A DNA stretch of 64,000 nucleotides from CAVVGZ01 sp963747965 (GCA_963747965.1 CAVVGZ010000008.1:310001-374000), one strand, 5' to 3'. Numbered from the stretch's first letter, positions 8,869 through 18,634 are shown. Program-made: numbers and translations. The notes: generated by a model from the sequence alone, not told the origin.

Positions 8869-11376
8869 TCAGGCGCTGACCCCGACCGCCTGTTCGGTTA
8901 TTTCGGGGGGTGCTATTTCATCTTTGAGCAGAACAATCAGTTTCTCACCATCTTTCTCCTCTAAATCTATCAAAATGGCATCTCCATCCTCAAACTCATG
9001 TCCCAATATGGCATCGGAGAGCTTATCCTCTATACGATATTGGATAACCCTGCGCAGCGGCCTGGCTCCCATATCAGGATCGTAGCCTTCTTCTGCAAGC
9101 AAATTAATCACTGCCTCCGTTGCCCTCAGGCTGATCTCGTGATCCTGCAAACGCTCGGCTACTTTTTGCAATTCAAGGCTTACAATGCTGTGGATGTTTT
9201 CCTTGCTCAGGGACCGGAATACAACCACACCTTCCACCCGGTTTAGAAATTCCGGCCGGAATACCTTCTTGAGTGCATCCAGCAGCTTCTTACGCATTTC
9301 CTCGTAGGCTGACTTCTCTTCGTGCATTTTATCTTTTTCAAGTTGAAAACCAAATGCGCTCTGGCGTTTAATTTCCTCGGCGCCAATATTGGACGTCATG
9401 ACAATGATCGTATTCCGGAAATCGACCTTGTGACCACGCGCATCCGAAAGATGGCCTTCTTCCATGATTTGCAGGAGCATATTATGGGCTTCCGGATGGG
9501 CTTTCTCAATCTCATCGAAGACCACGATGGAATACGGACGGCGGCGTATTGCCTCGGTTAGCTGGCCCGCTTCATCGTACCCCACATAACCGGGAGGTGC
9601 TCCAACCAGGCGGCTGACATTGTGCCGCTCCATAAATTCGGACATATCCAGTTGGATCAAGGCTTCTTCACTGCCAAACAGGAACTTGGCTAATGCCTTG
9701 GTCAGTTCTGTTTTACCAACCCCGGTCGGTCCCAGGAAGATGAATGAGCCAATCGGACGGCGCGGGTCTTTTAATCCGGATCGTGCCCGGCGTATGGATT
9801 TTGAAATCGATTCAATTGCCTCATCCTGGCCAATGATCATTTTCCGCAGTTCGTCTTCCATGTTTAACAGGCGCACAGATTCTTCCTGTGCCATCTGCAT
9901 GACCGGCACACCCGTCCACATTGACACCACTTCTGCTATATCATCGCCCGATACCACCGGACTGTTGCTGCGGTCCCATGCATTCCGCAAACGCTCAACC
10001 TGGTTTTCAAGGGATGTCTGCTGGGCAAGCATATCCTCGGCATCATCAAAACGGCTGTCCTCTACTGCCAGGCTGTGCTTTTGGCGGACCTCACGCAGTT
10101 CTTTCATTAGTTCTTTTGTCTTTTTGGCAGCCGGGCTCTTATACATTCGCACCCGCGAGGAGGACTCATCAATAAGATCGATTGCCTTATCGGGTAAAAA
10201 GCGCTCTGTGACATACCGGGCAGAAAGCCGGGCAGCAGCTTCAAGGGCTTCATCAGATATCACCAGGCGGTGATGCTCTTCATATGCGGTGCGTATGCCG
10301 TGTAGAATCTCAATCGTCTCTTCAACAGTCGGGGCATTGATCATGATTGGCTGGAAGCGTCGTTCCAATGCCGAGTCACTTTCAATATGTTTGCGGTATT
10401 CGTCGACGGTTGTGGCTCCGATGACCTGAAGTTCACCCCGGGAGAGAGCCGGTTTAAGGATGTTCGCCGCATCTACCGAGGATCCGGCCGATCCGGCACC
10501 AACCAGCATATGAACCTCATCGATGAAAAGAATTGCTCCAGAAGCCTTCAACTCATCAATTACCCGTTTGAGGCGTTCTTCAAATTGTCCGCGGTACATG
10601 GTCCCCGCCACCAGTGAACCCACATCCAGCTGAAGAACTTTCTTATCCAGAAGCGGCGCCGGGACATCGCCTTCGATAATCCGTTGGGCTAGTCCCTCCA
10701 CGATTGCGGTTTTTCCAACGCCGGGTTCACCAATTAAGGCTGGATTATTTTTTGTCCTCCGTGCCAGTACCTGGATTACCCGTTCAATTTCCATGACCCG
10801 CCCGATTACCGGATCGAGTTTGCCCTGTTCAGCAAGATCTGTCAGGTCAACTGCCAGCTGGTCAATTAATGGTGTTTTATCTTTATTCTTTTCTGGCTTT
10901 TGTTCGCTGCGATTTCCAGTAACAGCCGGCTGGCTGGTATTTTCCTCCAGAACCCGCTTTGTCTGCCTGCGGATTTGTTCGGCGGTAACCCCTAGTTTGC
11001 GTAGAACATCCATGGCCATGCCATCCGTCGAGCGGATGACCGCAAGCAGCAGGTGCTCTGTCCCGATATATTGATGTCCCATGCGGCGTGCTTCTTCGAT
11101 GGCAAATTCCAATACTTTTTGAACTCCGGGCGAAAGGTCGATTTTGCCGCCTGCGTACTGCCCTGTGATGCTTAACCTTTCGATAATTTCACGAACCCGG
11201 TCAGTTTCTAAACCAAGATCACGCAGTACACGCCCGCCAACTCCACCATCCTCCTCAATTAATCCAAGCAGGACATGTTCAGTTCCGATAGAGTTTTGTC
11301 CCAATTGCTCGGCTTCCTGATGTGCCAGGCTTAATACTCTGCGCGCTCTCTGGGTAAATCGTTCCATTCCAGCCAA
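8869..11376 (-). CDS. clpC: ATP-dependent Clp protease ATP-binding subunit ClpC
   Basis: An 835-residue Hsp100 unfoldase that feeds proteins to ClpP. Domains in order: a double Clp-N repeat (about 1-145), first AAA+ with Walker A GEPGVGKT (about 216-223), a UVR/M-domain coiled segment (ELMKELREVRQKH onward), second AAA+ with GPTGVGKT (about 550) and a C-terminal D2-small domain. Length and M-domain size fit ClpC rather than ClpB. The start is TTG 11376, six bases after GGAAGGAG. An in-frame ATG three codons later is too far from that ribosome site. No mcsA, mcsB or ctsR gene lies beside it in this window, unlike in Firmicutes. Confidence 0.96.
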   Translation of the reverse strand: MAGMERFTQRARRVLSLAHQEAEQLGQNSIGTEHVLLGLIEEDGGVGGRVLRDLGLETDRVREIIERLSITGQYAGGKIDLSPGVQKVLEFAIEEARRMGHQYIGTEHLLLAVIRSTDGMAMDVLRKLGVTAEQIRRQTKRVLEENTSQPAVTGNRSEQKPEKNKDKTPLIDQLAVDLTDLAEQGKLDPVIGRVMEIERVIQVLARRTKNNPALIGEPGVGKTAIVEGLAQRIIEGDVPAPLLDKKVLQLDVGSLVAGTMYRGQFEERLKRVIDELKASGAILFIDEVHMLVGAGSAGSSVDAANILKPALSRGELQVIGATTVDEYRKHIESDSALERRFQPIMINAPTVEETIEILHGIRTAYEEHHRLVISDEALEAAARLSARYVTERFLPDKAIDLIDESSSRVRMYKSPAAKKTKELMKELREVRQKHSLAVEDSRFDDAEDMLAQQTSLENQVERLRNAWDRSNSPVVSGDDIAEVVSMWTGVPVMQMAQEESVRLLNMEDELRKMIIGQDEAIESISKSIRRARSGLKDPRRPIGSFIFLGPTGVGKTELTKALAKFLFGSEEALIQLDMSEFMERHNVSRLVGAPPGYVGYDEAGQLTEAIRRRPYSIVVFDEIEKAHPEAHNMLLQIMEEGHLSDARGHKVDFRNTIIVMTSNIGAEEIKRQSAFGFQLEKDKMHEEKSAYEEMRKKLLDALKKVFRPEFLNRVEGVVVFRSLSKENIHSIVSLELQKVAERLQDHEISLRATEAVINLLAEEGYDPDMGARPLRRVIQYRIEDKLSDAILGHEFEDGDAILIDLEEKDGEKLIVLLKDEIAPPEITEQAVGVSA

Positions 11377-11967
11377 GGTTTACTCCTTCCACTAATTCCA
11401 TTACACATTATCAAGCCTCTATGAAGCAGGCGCTGTTTATCTTGATTCCTGAAATCCCGTTCGGAATCTCTTCCAAGAAGGATTTTACCAAAGTTTTATA
11501 CCGGCTGCTTCTTTTATACCCGGCAGGGTTATACAATTAGCATAAACAGCCGGCGGCTCATCTCCGGTTAATTCCCTTGCTCTACTATTGATTCTATACG
11601 ATGGGTAAATGAAAATTGATTAGAGATTTCTTAACATTTCAGCAGGGTCTGGCCAAATAACAAACACTTTCACCCAGGGATATCCATTCATGCCAGGGAG
11701 GGTATGCAGGCGGAACGAACCATCGAAACCGCCGTGGATAGGCAAACCGCCCAAAATATCTATAGAAATGATCTCGGCACATCCCTTGCCATATACCCTG
11801 GATAGATCATTATTAAAAAGTCATCCATGGATACAAACATACACAACCAATATCAGGTAAAATTTCTTTCAGGCAAGCAACGTTAAATTCCACAAAAAAT
11901 TCCGGTGAACAGATGATATCCGGTTAATCATCTGTTCTTTACCGGTAAGCACGAAACAGGAACCTTC
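11377..11967. other. Intergenic region between divergent clpC and HAD genes
   Basis: About 590 bases, AT-rich, with no credible open frame. It should hold both promoters. The only clear structure is the hairpin at 11902-11945 close to the HAD gene. Confidence 0.6.
11902..11945 (+). promoter_or_regulatory. Leader hairpin upstream of the HAD gene
   Basis: The inner arms GAACAGATGAT (11907-11917) and 11927-11937 are exact complements. The outer arms CCGGT (11902-11906) and ACCGG (11941-11945) extend the stem past a short TTT bulge. It ends 22 bases before the ATG. It could be an attenuator, or it could mask the ribosome site. No plus-strand gene lies upstream that would need a terminator. Confidence 0.4.
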
Positions 11968-12615
11968 ATGATTGTCATATCCGATATGATGGGCACACTG
12001 ACGACTGGCTCACCTGTCCTGGGAATTGTGGACTGGGTACGTCACAACCAGAGCAAAACTCAAGCACGCTGGCTCATGGCCAGGATGATCCCCGGATACC
12101 TGCTTGTAAAGTCCGGTCTCATGGATTCACAGCCCTGGGGACAAAAGTTGATGATCGAAAGCCTCCAGTGGGTAGGGGATGCAACACCGGAAAAATTCGA
12201 ACAAGTTGCTGAGTGGGTAGTTGAGCACAACCTGTGGATCAAGCGGCGTTCTGATGTAATTTCCCTTCTCAGCAGCCACGCTAAAAATGGCGCACAGGTA
12301 TTTATCGCCAGCAGTGTTGTCGAGCCCATCGCAGAATCCTTTGCCCGGCGTTTTGGAGCGCAGGCCATCGGCACACCGGTTCAAATCGAAAACGGGCGCG
12401 TCTGTCTTGCCGCCGGCCTCTTTGCCAGCGACAGGAAAATACAGGAAGTCCTCAACCGCCTCAATGTTACCCGCATAGATTACGCCTATGGTGATACTGC
12501 CTTGGATATCCCCCTGCTTGAACACGCCGATCACCCCGTCGCCGTTTATCCAGATAAAGGGCTGTACGATTTTGCTAAAAACCGCGGCTGGGAAATTTTT
12601 GGGGAGCGTTCATAA
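11968..12615 (+). CDS. HAD-superfamily hydrolase with altered first motif
   Basis: A 215-residue haloacid-dehalogenase fold of the phosphoserine-phosphatase-like (HAD-IB) type. Motif I reads SDMMGTLT, so the nucleophile D6 is present but the usual second Asp of DxD is Met8. Motif II is IASSV, motif III the Lys in DRKIQEV, and motif IV YGDTALDIPLL. The second Asp normally acts as general acid/base. Phosphonatases (Ala) and enolase-phosphatases (Glu) also deviate there, so loss of this Asp need not mean loss of activity. It stands alone on the plus strand behind a hairpin leader. The substrate is unknown. Confidence 0.82.
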   Translation: MIVISDMMGTLTTGSPVLGIVDWVRHNQSKTQARWLMARMIPGYLLVKSGLMDSQPWGQKLMIESLQWVGDATPEKFEQVAEWVVEHNLWIKRRSDVISLLSSHAKNGAQVFIASSVVEPIAESFARRFGAQAIGTPVQIENGRVCLAAGLFASDRKIQEVLNRLNVTRIDYAYGDTALDIPLLEHADHPVAVYPDKGLYDFAKNRGWEIFGERS

Positions 12616-12754
12616 GCACATCCACTCACTCATGAGCAATCCATCAACAAGGTGGAAGCATCCGGATTGTTCGGAAAACCTCGCCCCTTCATGATCATGC
12701 TGTCAAATTCCCGGATGCTTGGGCGCTGAGCGCCCCTGCCGAAAATCCACCAGA

Positions 12755-14239
12755 TTATGGCAGGTCTTCGGGGAGGGTTTGATGAGATTCTCGCCAGGAC
12801 ATGATTCCCAGGAAAATCAGCGCAGCAAGTGATATCACTGCTCCTATAACTAAAACTGCAATATAAGGGGGATCGGGATGGTTGGCAACCACTTTTATTG
12901 ACAAATCGACCGGTGTCACCGGGAATGCATTTTTTGCATACTCTATCCGCCATAAGCGGATATACTGCCACATATCGTGCATGAGCAGCATTAATACTCC
13001 CAACCCCCCTATTCGGAGTGCCAGGGAACCGGAATGATTTTTATACCAGGCCTGTGCCTGGATTGCCCCCAGGAATAAAAGCAGGGTGAAGGGAATAATG
13101 ATCATGCGCGAAGATACCCGCTCACCGGCGAGCAGCGGGATATGCAGGAAGGTGACCAGCCGGTAGATATTTCCAATGGCGAGCAGGGATAAGACGCCTA
13201 TGGGTAACAGCAGTTCAGGATAGCCCCGGCCCTGGTGCCTGTTCTTTAGCCACAAGATCAATCCGAAGAACAACACAAATGCAGTGCCGGCCAGCCCTGC
13301 GTGCAGGTCAAACTCCCACCATCCCAGCACGGTTAGCGGTGAACGGCCTGAAAGAGCCTGCTCCGGCGGTATGATCGTCGTCAACGCCTTCAGCACATCC
13401 ATTGCGGTTGGGTATCCCCCAAGATACTCTGTGTCAAAACTTCTCATTTGCAGGGCCGGCGGCAGGATCCGCACCATGCTGACCAGAATGGAAAATAGAA
13501 TCGCTGTCAGGATGCGCGGTAAAATCCGCCAGTTGACCAACCCAATGAAACCGAGCAGGAATAATATCCATACAAAATGGTGATAGGAGCCCTGCAGGAA
13601 AATTACCAGCAGGGTTACGGACATCAAAGTGATCCACTTCCAGCTCTGGTCCCCTTCAAGCAGGTTGAAAACCATCAGGAAAATCCAGGGGAAAAGAAAA
13701 TACCCGACCCATGATGCGTGGCCTACACTGAGGTGGGAAAGAAGATGTCCGTTGAAATTGAATAAGAAAATAAGCACCGCAGTAACGAACAGGGAGAGGG
13801 TAAATTTCTTCCTGATTTTAAGCAAACCGATAAAACCGATTGAATAAAAAATCAGGATGTCTATATACATGAACATCCTTATATCCATAAAGCGCATTAA
13901 TAATATCTGGGGTGAAAGCAGCACATCCGGGAGGGTCATAAATCGGTCCGTCACCCCGCGCAGTGCAGATGCATCCGGCATATGCAGTGGGACGACACCC
14001 TTCACTACTGCATCTTGAAGGAAGGCCAGCCTCGGAGCAGAAATTTCAGCCCAATCATGAAAATCAACTGTGAAAACACCCCAATTGAAGAAAATCCCGT
14101 AAAGGTAAATTCCTGCCAGGAAAAGCACACCCAGCCAGACAAAGCCCAGCCAGGGGTATTTTTTTTCTTCTTCTGGGTCAAAAAGTCCCCGGATCAGGTG
14201 ATCGAATGATTCTAAGAGCCGCTTGACAATCGATTCCAT
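12755..14239 (-). CDS. Polytopic membrane protein, possibly GT-C/YfhO-like
   Basis: A 494-residue protein with an N-terminal amphipathic cytoplasmic stretch (DPEEEKKYPW) and roughly ten to twelve hydrophobic segments. The first extracytoplasmic loop contains FTVDFHDWAEISAPRLAFLQ. Acidic residues in that loop and the overall layout resemble GT-C glycosyltransferases or YfhO-like proteins, but I do not recognise a defining motif. It is transcribed in the same direction as, and downstream of, the thioesterase gene, with about 70 bases between them. Annotate as an unknown integral membrane protein. Confidence 0.7.
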   Translation of the reverse strand: MESIVKRLLESFDHLIRGLFDPEEEKKYPWLGFVWLGVLFLAGIYLYGIFFNWGVFTVDFHDWAEISAPRLAFLQDAVVKGVVPLHMPDASALRGVTDRFMTLPDVLLSPQILLMRFMDIRMFMYIDILIFYSIGFIGLLKIRKKFTLSLFVTAVLIFLFNFNGHLLSHLSVGHASWVGYFLFPWIFLMVFNLLEGDQSWKWITLMSVTLLVIFLQGSYHHFVWILFLLGFIGLVNWRILPRILTAILFSILVSMVRILPPALQMRSFDTEYLGGYPTAMDVLKALTTIIPPEQALSGRSPLTVLGWWEFDLHAGLAGTAFVLFFGLILWLKNRHQGRGYPELLLPIGVLSLLAIGNIYRLVTFLHIPLLAGERVSSRMIIIPFTLLLFLGAIQAQAWYKNHSGSLALRIGGLGVLMLLMHDMWQYIRLWRIEYAKNAFPVTPVDLSIKVVANHPDPPYIAVLVIGAVISLAALIFLGIMSWRESHQTLPEDLP

Positions 14240-14308
14240 CGGTGTCCAATCAATCCAATATCAATATGATTGTACCAAAGAAGCCGGCACAAAGCCTGGC
14301 AGCGCACT

Positions 14309-14737
14309 TCAGCTGCGCAATGGTATATTTTCGAAAGCAGCAATGCTTTCCCGCCAGTGATCGGGGATGGGTATGGATGCTTTTCGTGGATAATCGTAAG
14401 CCACCATTACAGTTTCTGCCGTGGCAAAAACTTTCCGCCCATCCAATCCTTCAATCTGGTAGGCATAAACAAAGCTCTTATTACCCAAACGGGAAACTCC
14501 CACACCCACCCGAATTTTTTCATCCAATTCGATGGGTGCCAGGTATGAGATTTGTAAACCGGCGACAATCATCCCCAGCTCATGGAAGGATTTCCCATCA
14601 AACAATCCTAAATGGAGCAGATACTCCATCCGGGCTTGTTCGAGGTAAACACAAAATTGGATATTATTGACATGCCATTGGGTATCCAGGTCAGAATAAC
14701 GCACTTGTATTGGGTGGTAAAAGTGAAAATCAGGCAT
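14309..14737 (-). CDS. Hotdog-fold acyl-CoA thioesterase (4HBT/FadM-like)
   Basis: A 142-residue single hotdog domain. RYSDLDTQWHVNNIQF is the 4-hydroxybenzoyl-CoA-thioesterase/FadM signature, with the conserved Asp followed by H-V-N-N. The helix LEQARMEYL follows, as expected. It hydrolyses acyl-CoA or a related thioester, but the chain specificity cannot be read. The open frame extends to 14821, but ATG 14737 has AGGGAG a few bases upstream and begins at the natural domain edge (MPDFHFYHPIQVRYSD). Confidence 0.88.
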   Translation of the reverse strand: MPDFHFYHPIQVRYSDLDTQWHVNNIQFCVYLEQARMEYLLHLGLFDGKSFHELGMIVAGLQISYLAPIELDEKIRVGVGVSRLGNKSFVYAYQIEGLDGRKVFATAETVMVAYDYPRKASIPIPDHWRESIAAFENIPLRS

Positions 14738-14948
14738 TGCACTCCCTTCTTGCGGGCTGGTAATTGGATAAGAATATTTAAAATATTCCGCTTCATTCCA
14801 TCCTGATACTATAAATATCATGGTTGTTAGAAAAAGGTCATCTAGGATGGATGATCTCTGTCACTTGCATCCTTATTATTTATTGAATAAACTTAATGAG
14901 ATAATTCGTGTAATTTTACCCATATTAATTGATGAGGCGAAAAGTATT

Positions 14949-15365
14949 ATGCAAATAACCAAACAGGCCGATTATGCCTTACGGGCGATGATGTACCTGG
15001 CAAAAATTGACAGCACCCAACGGGCATCCACCAGCCAGATTGCCAAAGAACAGCATATTCCTGCCTCTTTCCTGGCAAAAATTATATCGCAGCTCTCCAT
15101 TGCAGGACTAATTAATACATCTCGTGGGGCCCGCGGAGGTGTTTCCCTTGCCCGTAAACCCGAGGAAGTAACTATCCTGGAGGTCGTAGAGGCAATCGAC
15201 GGTCCAATACTTATCAATGACTGTACGATCAGCACCTACGCATGTCCTTTTGGCGAGGATTGTGTCCTCCAACCCCTCTGGTGCGAGGTTCAGGGCCAGC
15301 TTGTGGAGAAATTGCGCATAACTACTTTTGCCACATTTTTGCCTAAGGTGGCGGTCGAAGGTTAA
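14949..15365 (+). CDS. Rrf2-family transcriptional regulator, IscR-type cysteines
   Basis: A 138-residue winged-helix regulator starting MQITKQADYALRAMMYLA, the usual Rrf2 N-terminus. The middle has SRGARGGVSLAR, the wing typical of the family. The C-terminal part has four Cys in the pattern C-x6-C-x5-C-x6-C, and IscR, NsrR and RsrR use three Cys in this region to bind an Fe-S cluster. It therefore probably senses iron-sulfur status, oxygen or NO. The start ATG 14949 fits the family N-terminus better than the longer frame from 14820. It is divergent from the thioesterase gene and may control the membrane-protein/MFS set that follows. Confidence 0.92.
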   Translation: MQITKQADYALRAMMYLAKIDSTQRASTSQIAKEQHIPASFLAKIISQLSIAGLINTSRGARGGVSLARKPEEVTILEVVEAIDGPILINDCTISTYACPFGEDCVLQPLWCEVQGQLVEKLRITTFATFLPKVAVEG

Positions 15366-15441
15366 CCTTGGTGATGTTTGCCTCCTGAGTACCGGAGAAT
15401 CCTGTCGTAAAGATTTTTCCTTCCTGAGATAAATACCTGAT

Positions 15442-15483
15442 CAAAGAGGCAAAAAGACCTCCCCCGGTTTTATTGCCTCTTTG
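15442..15483 (+). terminator. Stem-loop after the Rrf2 gene
   Basis: The arms CAAAGAGGCAA (15442-15452) and 15473-15483 pair exactly. The inner A-run and GGTTTT add a partial inner stem. It lies 77 bases after the Rrf2 stop. The U-tract is weak, so termination is likely but not certain. Confidence 0.5.
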
Positions 15484-15575
15484 GCTATTAAATAACCGTT
15501 GATCTCCCATGATCATGAATCTCCATTTCATGGGGTAGAATAGAACCGGTCAATCACCACCATCCTGGTAGAAAT

Positions 15576-16202
15576 ATGAAAATCATCCAAGTGTTATCTG
15601 ATCCCAGGTTTTTCATCGTGACACTGGTTTCTATTGCTGGAGTAACCCTCCTTGTCCCGGCAGAACAGACTCTCGGGTCGAATCTTTCCTTGATCATCCT
15701 TCATGGAGCCTGGGTGTGGGCTGGATTGATCTATTTTGGGCTGGCAAGCCTCACCGCTTTGCTCGCTATTCTAAGACAGGATTCAAAACTTCATCTCATT
15801 TCCGGGTCCCTTGCAAAGACCGCGATGGTCTTCTGGTTAACTTACCTGCCTATGTCCCTTCTGGTCATGCAAATGAATTGGGGAGGCTTGTTTTTTGATG
15901 AACCGCGCTGGAAAATCCCATTTACGTTCGCTGTTGTGGGACTGCTCATGCAAAGCGGTCTGGCGCTCATCAACCGCAGGATCCTCACCGCCGCATTCAA
16001 TCTGGTTTTTGGGGTTTCCCTGTGGATTAGTTTAACAGGATCACAAACCATTTTGCACCCGGAATCCCCAATTTCCCAATCTCAATCCGGCAGCATCCCG
16101 ATATTTTTCGGATTGCTGCTTACCCTATCCCTGCTATTCGGGATTCAGGTCACACTCTGGTGGATGAACAGGGCAGGCAAACCGGAGCTGACCAGTCAAT
16201 GA
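15576..16202 (+). CDS. Six-TM membrane protein, weak cytochrome c assembly (CcmC/CcsA) resemblance
   Basis: A 208-residue protein with about six hydrophobic segments. Two features recall the CcmC/CcsA haem-handling family: a His at the start of TM2 followed by AWVWAGLIYF, and the loop NWGGLFFDEPRWK before TM4. The latter echoes the WWD loop (WGxxWxWD) but has Phe-Phe where Trp-Trp would be expected. The likeness is distant and haem binding is not shown. Its TGA overlaps the ATG of the first MFS gene (ATGA), so the two proteins are co-translated and may work together. Confidence 0.6.
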   Translation: MKIIQVLSDPRFFIVTLVSIAGVTLLVPAEQTLGSNLSLIILHGAWVWAGLIYFGLASLTALLAILRQDSKLHLISGSLAKTAMVFWLTYLPMSLLVMQMNWGGLFFDEPRWKIPFTFAVVGLLMQSGLALINRRILTAAFNLVFGVSLWISLTGSQTILHPESPISQSQSGSIPIFFGLLLTLSLLFGIQVTLWWMNRAGKPELTSQ

Positions 16203-17374
16203 TTACTTTTCGGCAAATAAGGAATCCACTGATCCTGTTTTTTATTGTCCGTCTCCTTTTGGCCACCGGGGAGAGGATGTTTTCACCCTTTCTGCCTACC
16301 ATAGCCCGTGGACTCCATGTTGAAGTGACCCAGGTTACACTGGCATTGTCGTTATCCTTTATGGCAAGCGCCTTCAGCCCTTTCCTGGCAGTAGTTTCCG
16401 ACCGTTACGGGCGCAAACCTGTTATCCTGAGCGGCCTTGTTCTCTATTCGGCCGGCTGTTTGCTCCTGGCAGCTATCCCATACTACGCTGCTTTCTTAAT
16501 CGGCGTCCTGTTCATGGGTATAGCCCACAGCCTGATTATTCCCACAATCCTCGCCTACATGAGTGACCGGATATCCTATCAGAATCGAGGTTTTTATCTG
16601 AGTTTGATTGAAACCAGCTGGGCGCTCAGCTATATCATTGGAATTCCGATCATGGCATTCCTGGTTGTTAGTTACGGGTGGCGGTTTCCATTTGGAGTGT
16701 TGGCCGCCAGCAACGTCGTGCTATTCTTTTGCGTTCTCTGGCTTGTCCCGGAGGATCATACCTTCCTCCAGTTTGGTAATTTCAGCCACATCGGCAATCT
16801 CATCCGCAGTTTTCCCGCCCTGGCTGGCTTGATGATAGCATTTGTTTTCGGCATATCCGAACATTCCATAAATATCGTCATGGGTATCTGGATGGAAGAT
16901 GGTTTCACTTTGGCTATCCTGGCAATTGGCGGGGTGGCTTCGCTGGTTGGTATTTCTCAACTCATCGGTGAACTGGTGGCAGCCTTCGGTGTGGACCGGG
17001 TGGGTAAGCAGCGCTTATCCAGGCTGGCATTGGTGCTTAATATTTTCATCCTGCTGCAGATATTCTGGATGGGAAAATCCCTCGCCGGAGCAATGATCTG
17101 GTTATTTTTTGCCTTCCTCACTTTCGAATTATTCTTTGTATGCAGTTTGAGTATTATTTCAGAAATCCTGCCTGAATCAAGGACCACCATGGCCGCCAGT
17201 TACACCACATTTATCGCCTTTGGCTTTGCCGCAGGAACCTACCTTGGACCTTACCTTTATCCTTTCGGAATTGAAACTGTCGCCATCTCCAGCGCAATTC
17301 TCAGCGGCTTGGCTCTGCTCCTCTTTTGGCTGTTCCTCTCCCCAAAACTGCCCCCCGACCCTGCCTTGGATTAG
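16199..17374 (+). CDS. MFS transporter, paralog 1
   Basis: A 391-residue major-facilitator protein with 12 predicted helices. The loop between helices 2 and 3 has SDRYGRKPV, the MFS D-R-x-G-R-R/K signature, and its repeat after helix 8 reads VDRVGKQRLS. The motif GIWMEDGF before helix 8 is shared with paralogs 2 and 3 (WLEDSF, WFEDSF) and marks this subgroup. The start is ATG 16199, overlapping the upstream stop. The substrate is unknown. Family size and lack of long tails fit drug/metabolite-efflux-type MFS proteins. Confidence 0.9.
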   Translation: MITFRQIRNPLILFFIVRLLLATGERMFSPFLPTIARGLHVEVTQVTLALSLSFMASAFSPFLAVVSDRYGRKPVILSGLVLYSAGCLLLAAIPYYAAFLIGVLFMGIAHSLIIPTILAYMSDRISYQNRGFYLSLIETSWALSYIIGIPIMAFLVVSYGWRFPFGVLAASNVVLFFCVLWLVPEDHTFLQFGNFSHIGNLIRSFPALAGLMIAFVFGISEHSINIVMGIWMEDGFTLAILAIGGVASLVGISQLIGELVAAFGVDRVGKQRLSRLALVLNIFILLQIFWMGKSLAGAMIWLFFAFLTFELFFVCSLSIISEILPESRTTMAASYTTFIAFGFAAGTYLGPYLYPFGIETVAISSAILSGLALLLFWLFLSPKLPPDPALD

Positions 17375-17377
17375 CTA

Positions 17378-18574
17378 TTGGATAAAACCTTGATAAGCAA
17401 ACCCAATGTCACGCTCCCCCTGCAGGGCCAGATATTCTTGTTTCTGGTTGTCAGAACAATCATGTCCGTCATGATACGCATGGTGCACCCTTTCCTTCCT
17501 GTATTTGCCCGCGGCCTGAACGTAGACCTGGAGACATTTGCCCTGGTATTGTCTGCCTCCTATGCCGGGGGAATAATCGGCCCGTTTGTGGCCACTGTAT
17601 CGGATAAAACGGGCAGAAAAGCCGGGATGCTGCTGGGCCTTTTCATTTTCACCTTGGGAACCCTCGTCATAGTGATCTGGCCGAATTTATCCATATTCTT
17701 CCTGGCTATCATGCTGGCCACCATAGGTCGAAATATCGTCATACCGGCCATGGTGGCTTATATTGGCGATCACGTCCCATTTGAAAAACGGGGGGCAGCA
17801 ATTGGTATCATAGAGACAAGTTGGTCCCTGGCTTTTATTCTCTGTATTCCCCTTGTTGGCCTGTTGATCGAAAAAGTAGGCTGGAAGGCACCCTTCACCA
17901 TTCTGGCATTATGCAGCGTTGCCATGATTACTGCAGTTCAAATAGGCATTCCCCGGGACGAGGTACGAAAACCATCTTACCGGCAGCAACCCTTTGCGTA
18001 TTTACACCTCGTCCTCAATAATCGCAGCGCTGTTTCCGGTCTGATTATGGGCCTGTTTGTCTTTACTGGGAGCGCCTCCATCCAGATCATCTTTGGTGCC
18101 TGGCTGGAAGATTCATTTAAATTAAGTGTTACTGCCCTGGGTCTTGCCGCCATGGTTATTGGATTTGCGCAGCTTGGCGGAGAACTGCTGTCAACCGCCA
18201 TGACCGATCGCCTGGGAAAAAAGAGGTCGGTATATATTGGGCTGTGCCTGAGCATTCTTGTGTGCGCTATGATATTCAGGCTTGATGATACATTACAAGG
18301 GGCTTTGATCTGGCTTTTTATTTTCTTTATTGGACTTGAATATGCCGTTATCAGCAGCATCTCAATGATGTCGGAAATTGTGCCGGATGCTCGCGCCAGC
18401 ATGATTGCCACCTACTTTGCTACGGTTTCCATCGGTTTTTCCATTGGCCCAATCATCTCCACAAAATTGTACAACATTGGTTTTCCAGCCATTGCTCTCG
18501 CATGTGTGATATTATTCAGCGCCGGCATATTCTTCCTATCCAGAATTCGAATACCAGTTAAATCCGATTTATGA
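17378..18574 (+). CDS. MFS transporter, paralog 2
   Basis: A 398-residue paralog of its neighbours, with 12 helices, SDKTGRKAG after helix 2 and TDRLGKKRS in the second half. The start is TTG 17378, three bases after the previous stop. That start aligns its N-terminus (LPLQGQIFLFLVVRTI) with paralog 1. Two segments, VGLLIEKVGWKAPF (helix 5/6) and AWLEDSFKLSVTALGL (helix 7/8), are the counterparts of the two pieces fused in the fourth, broken copy. Tight spacing implies one mRNA. Confidence 0.9.
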   Translation: MDKTLISKPNVTLPLQGQIFLFLVVRTIMSVMIRMVHPFLPVFARGLNVDLETFALVLSASYAGGIIGPFVATVSDKTGRKAGMLLGLFIFTLGTLVIVIWPNLSIFFLAIMLATIGRNIVIPAMVAYIGDHVPFEKRGAAIGIIETSWSLAFILCIPLVGLLIEKVGWKAPFTILALCSVAMITAVQIGIPRDEVRKPSYRQQPFAYLHLVLNNRSAVSGLIMGLFVFTGSASIQIIFGAWLEDSFKLSVTALGLAAMVIGFAQLGGELLSTAMTDRLGKKRSVYIGLCLSILVCAMIFRLDDTLQGALIWLFIFFIGLEYAVISSISMMSEIVPDARASMIATYFATVSIGFSIGPIISTKLYNIGFPAIALACVILFSAGIFFLSRIRIPVKSDL

Positions 18575-18634
18575 AATCCCTTGCAAAGTATTTTCACTTT
18601 CCAAAATCATAGCAGACACCGTCCGGGAACACGC

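Noticed and set aside
10000..10273. Long plus-strand frames inside clpC (for example 9620-10273)
   Set aside because: Shadows of the strongly supported clpC frame; Arg/Ser-rich translation typical of antisense.
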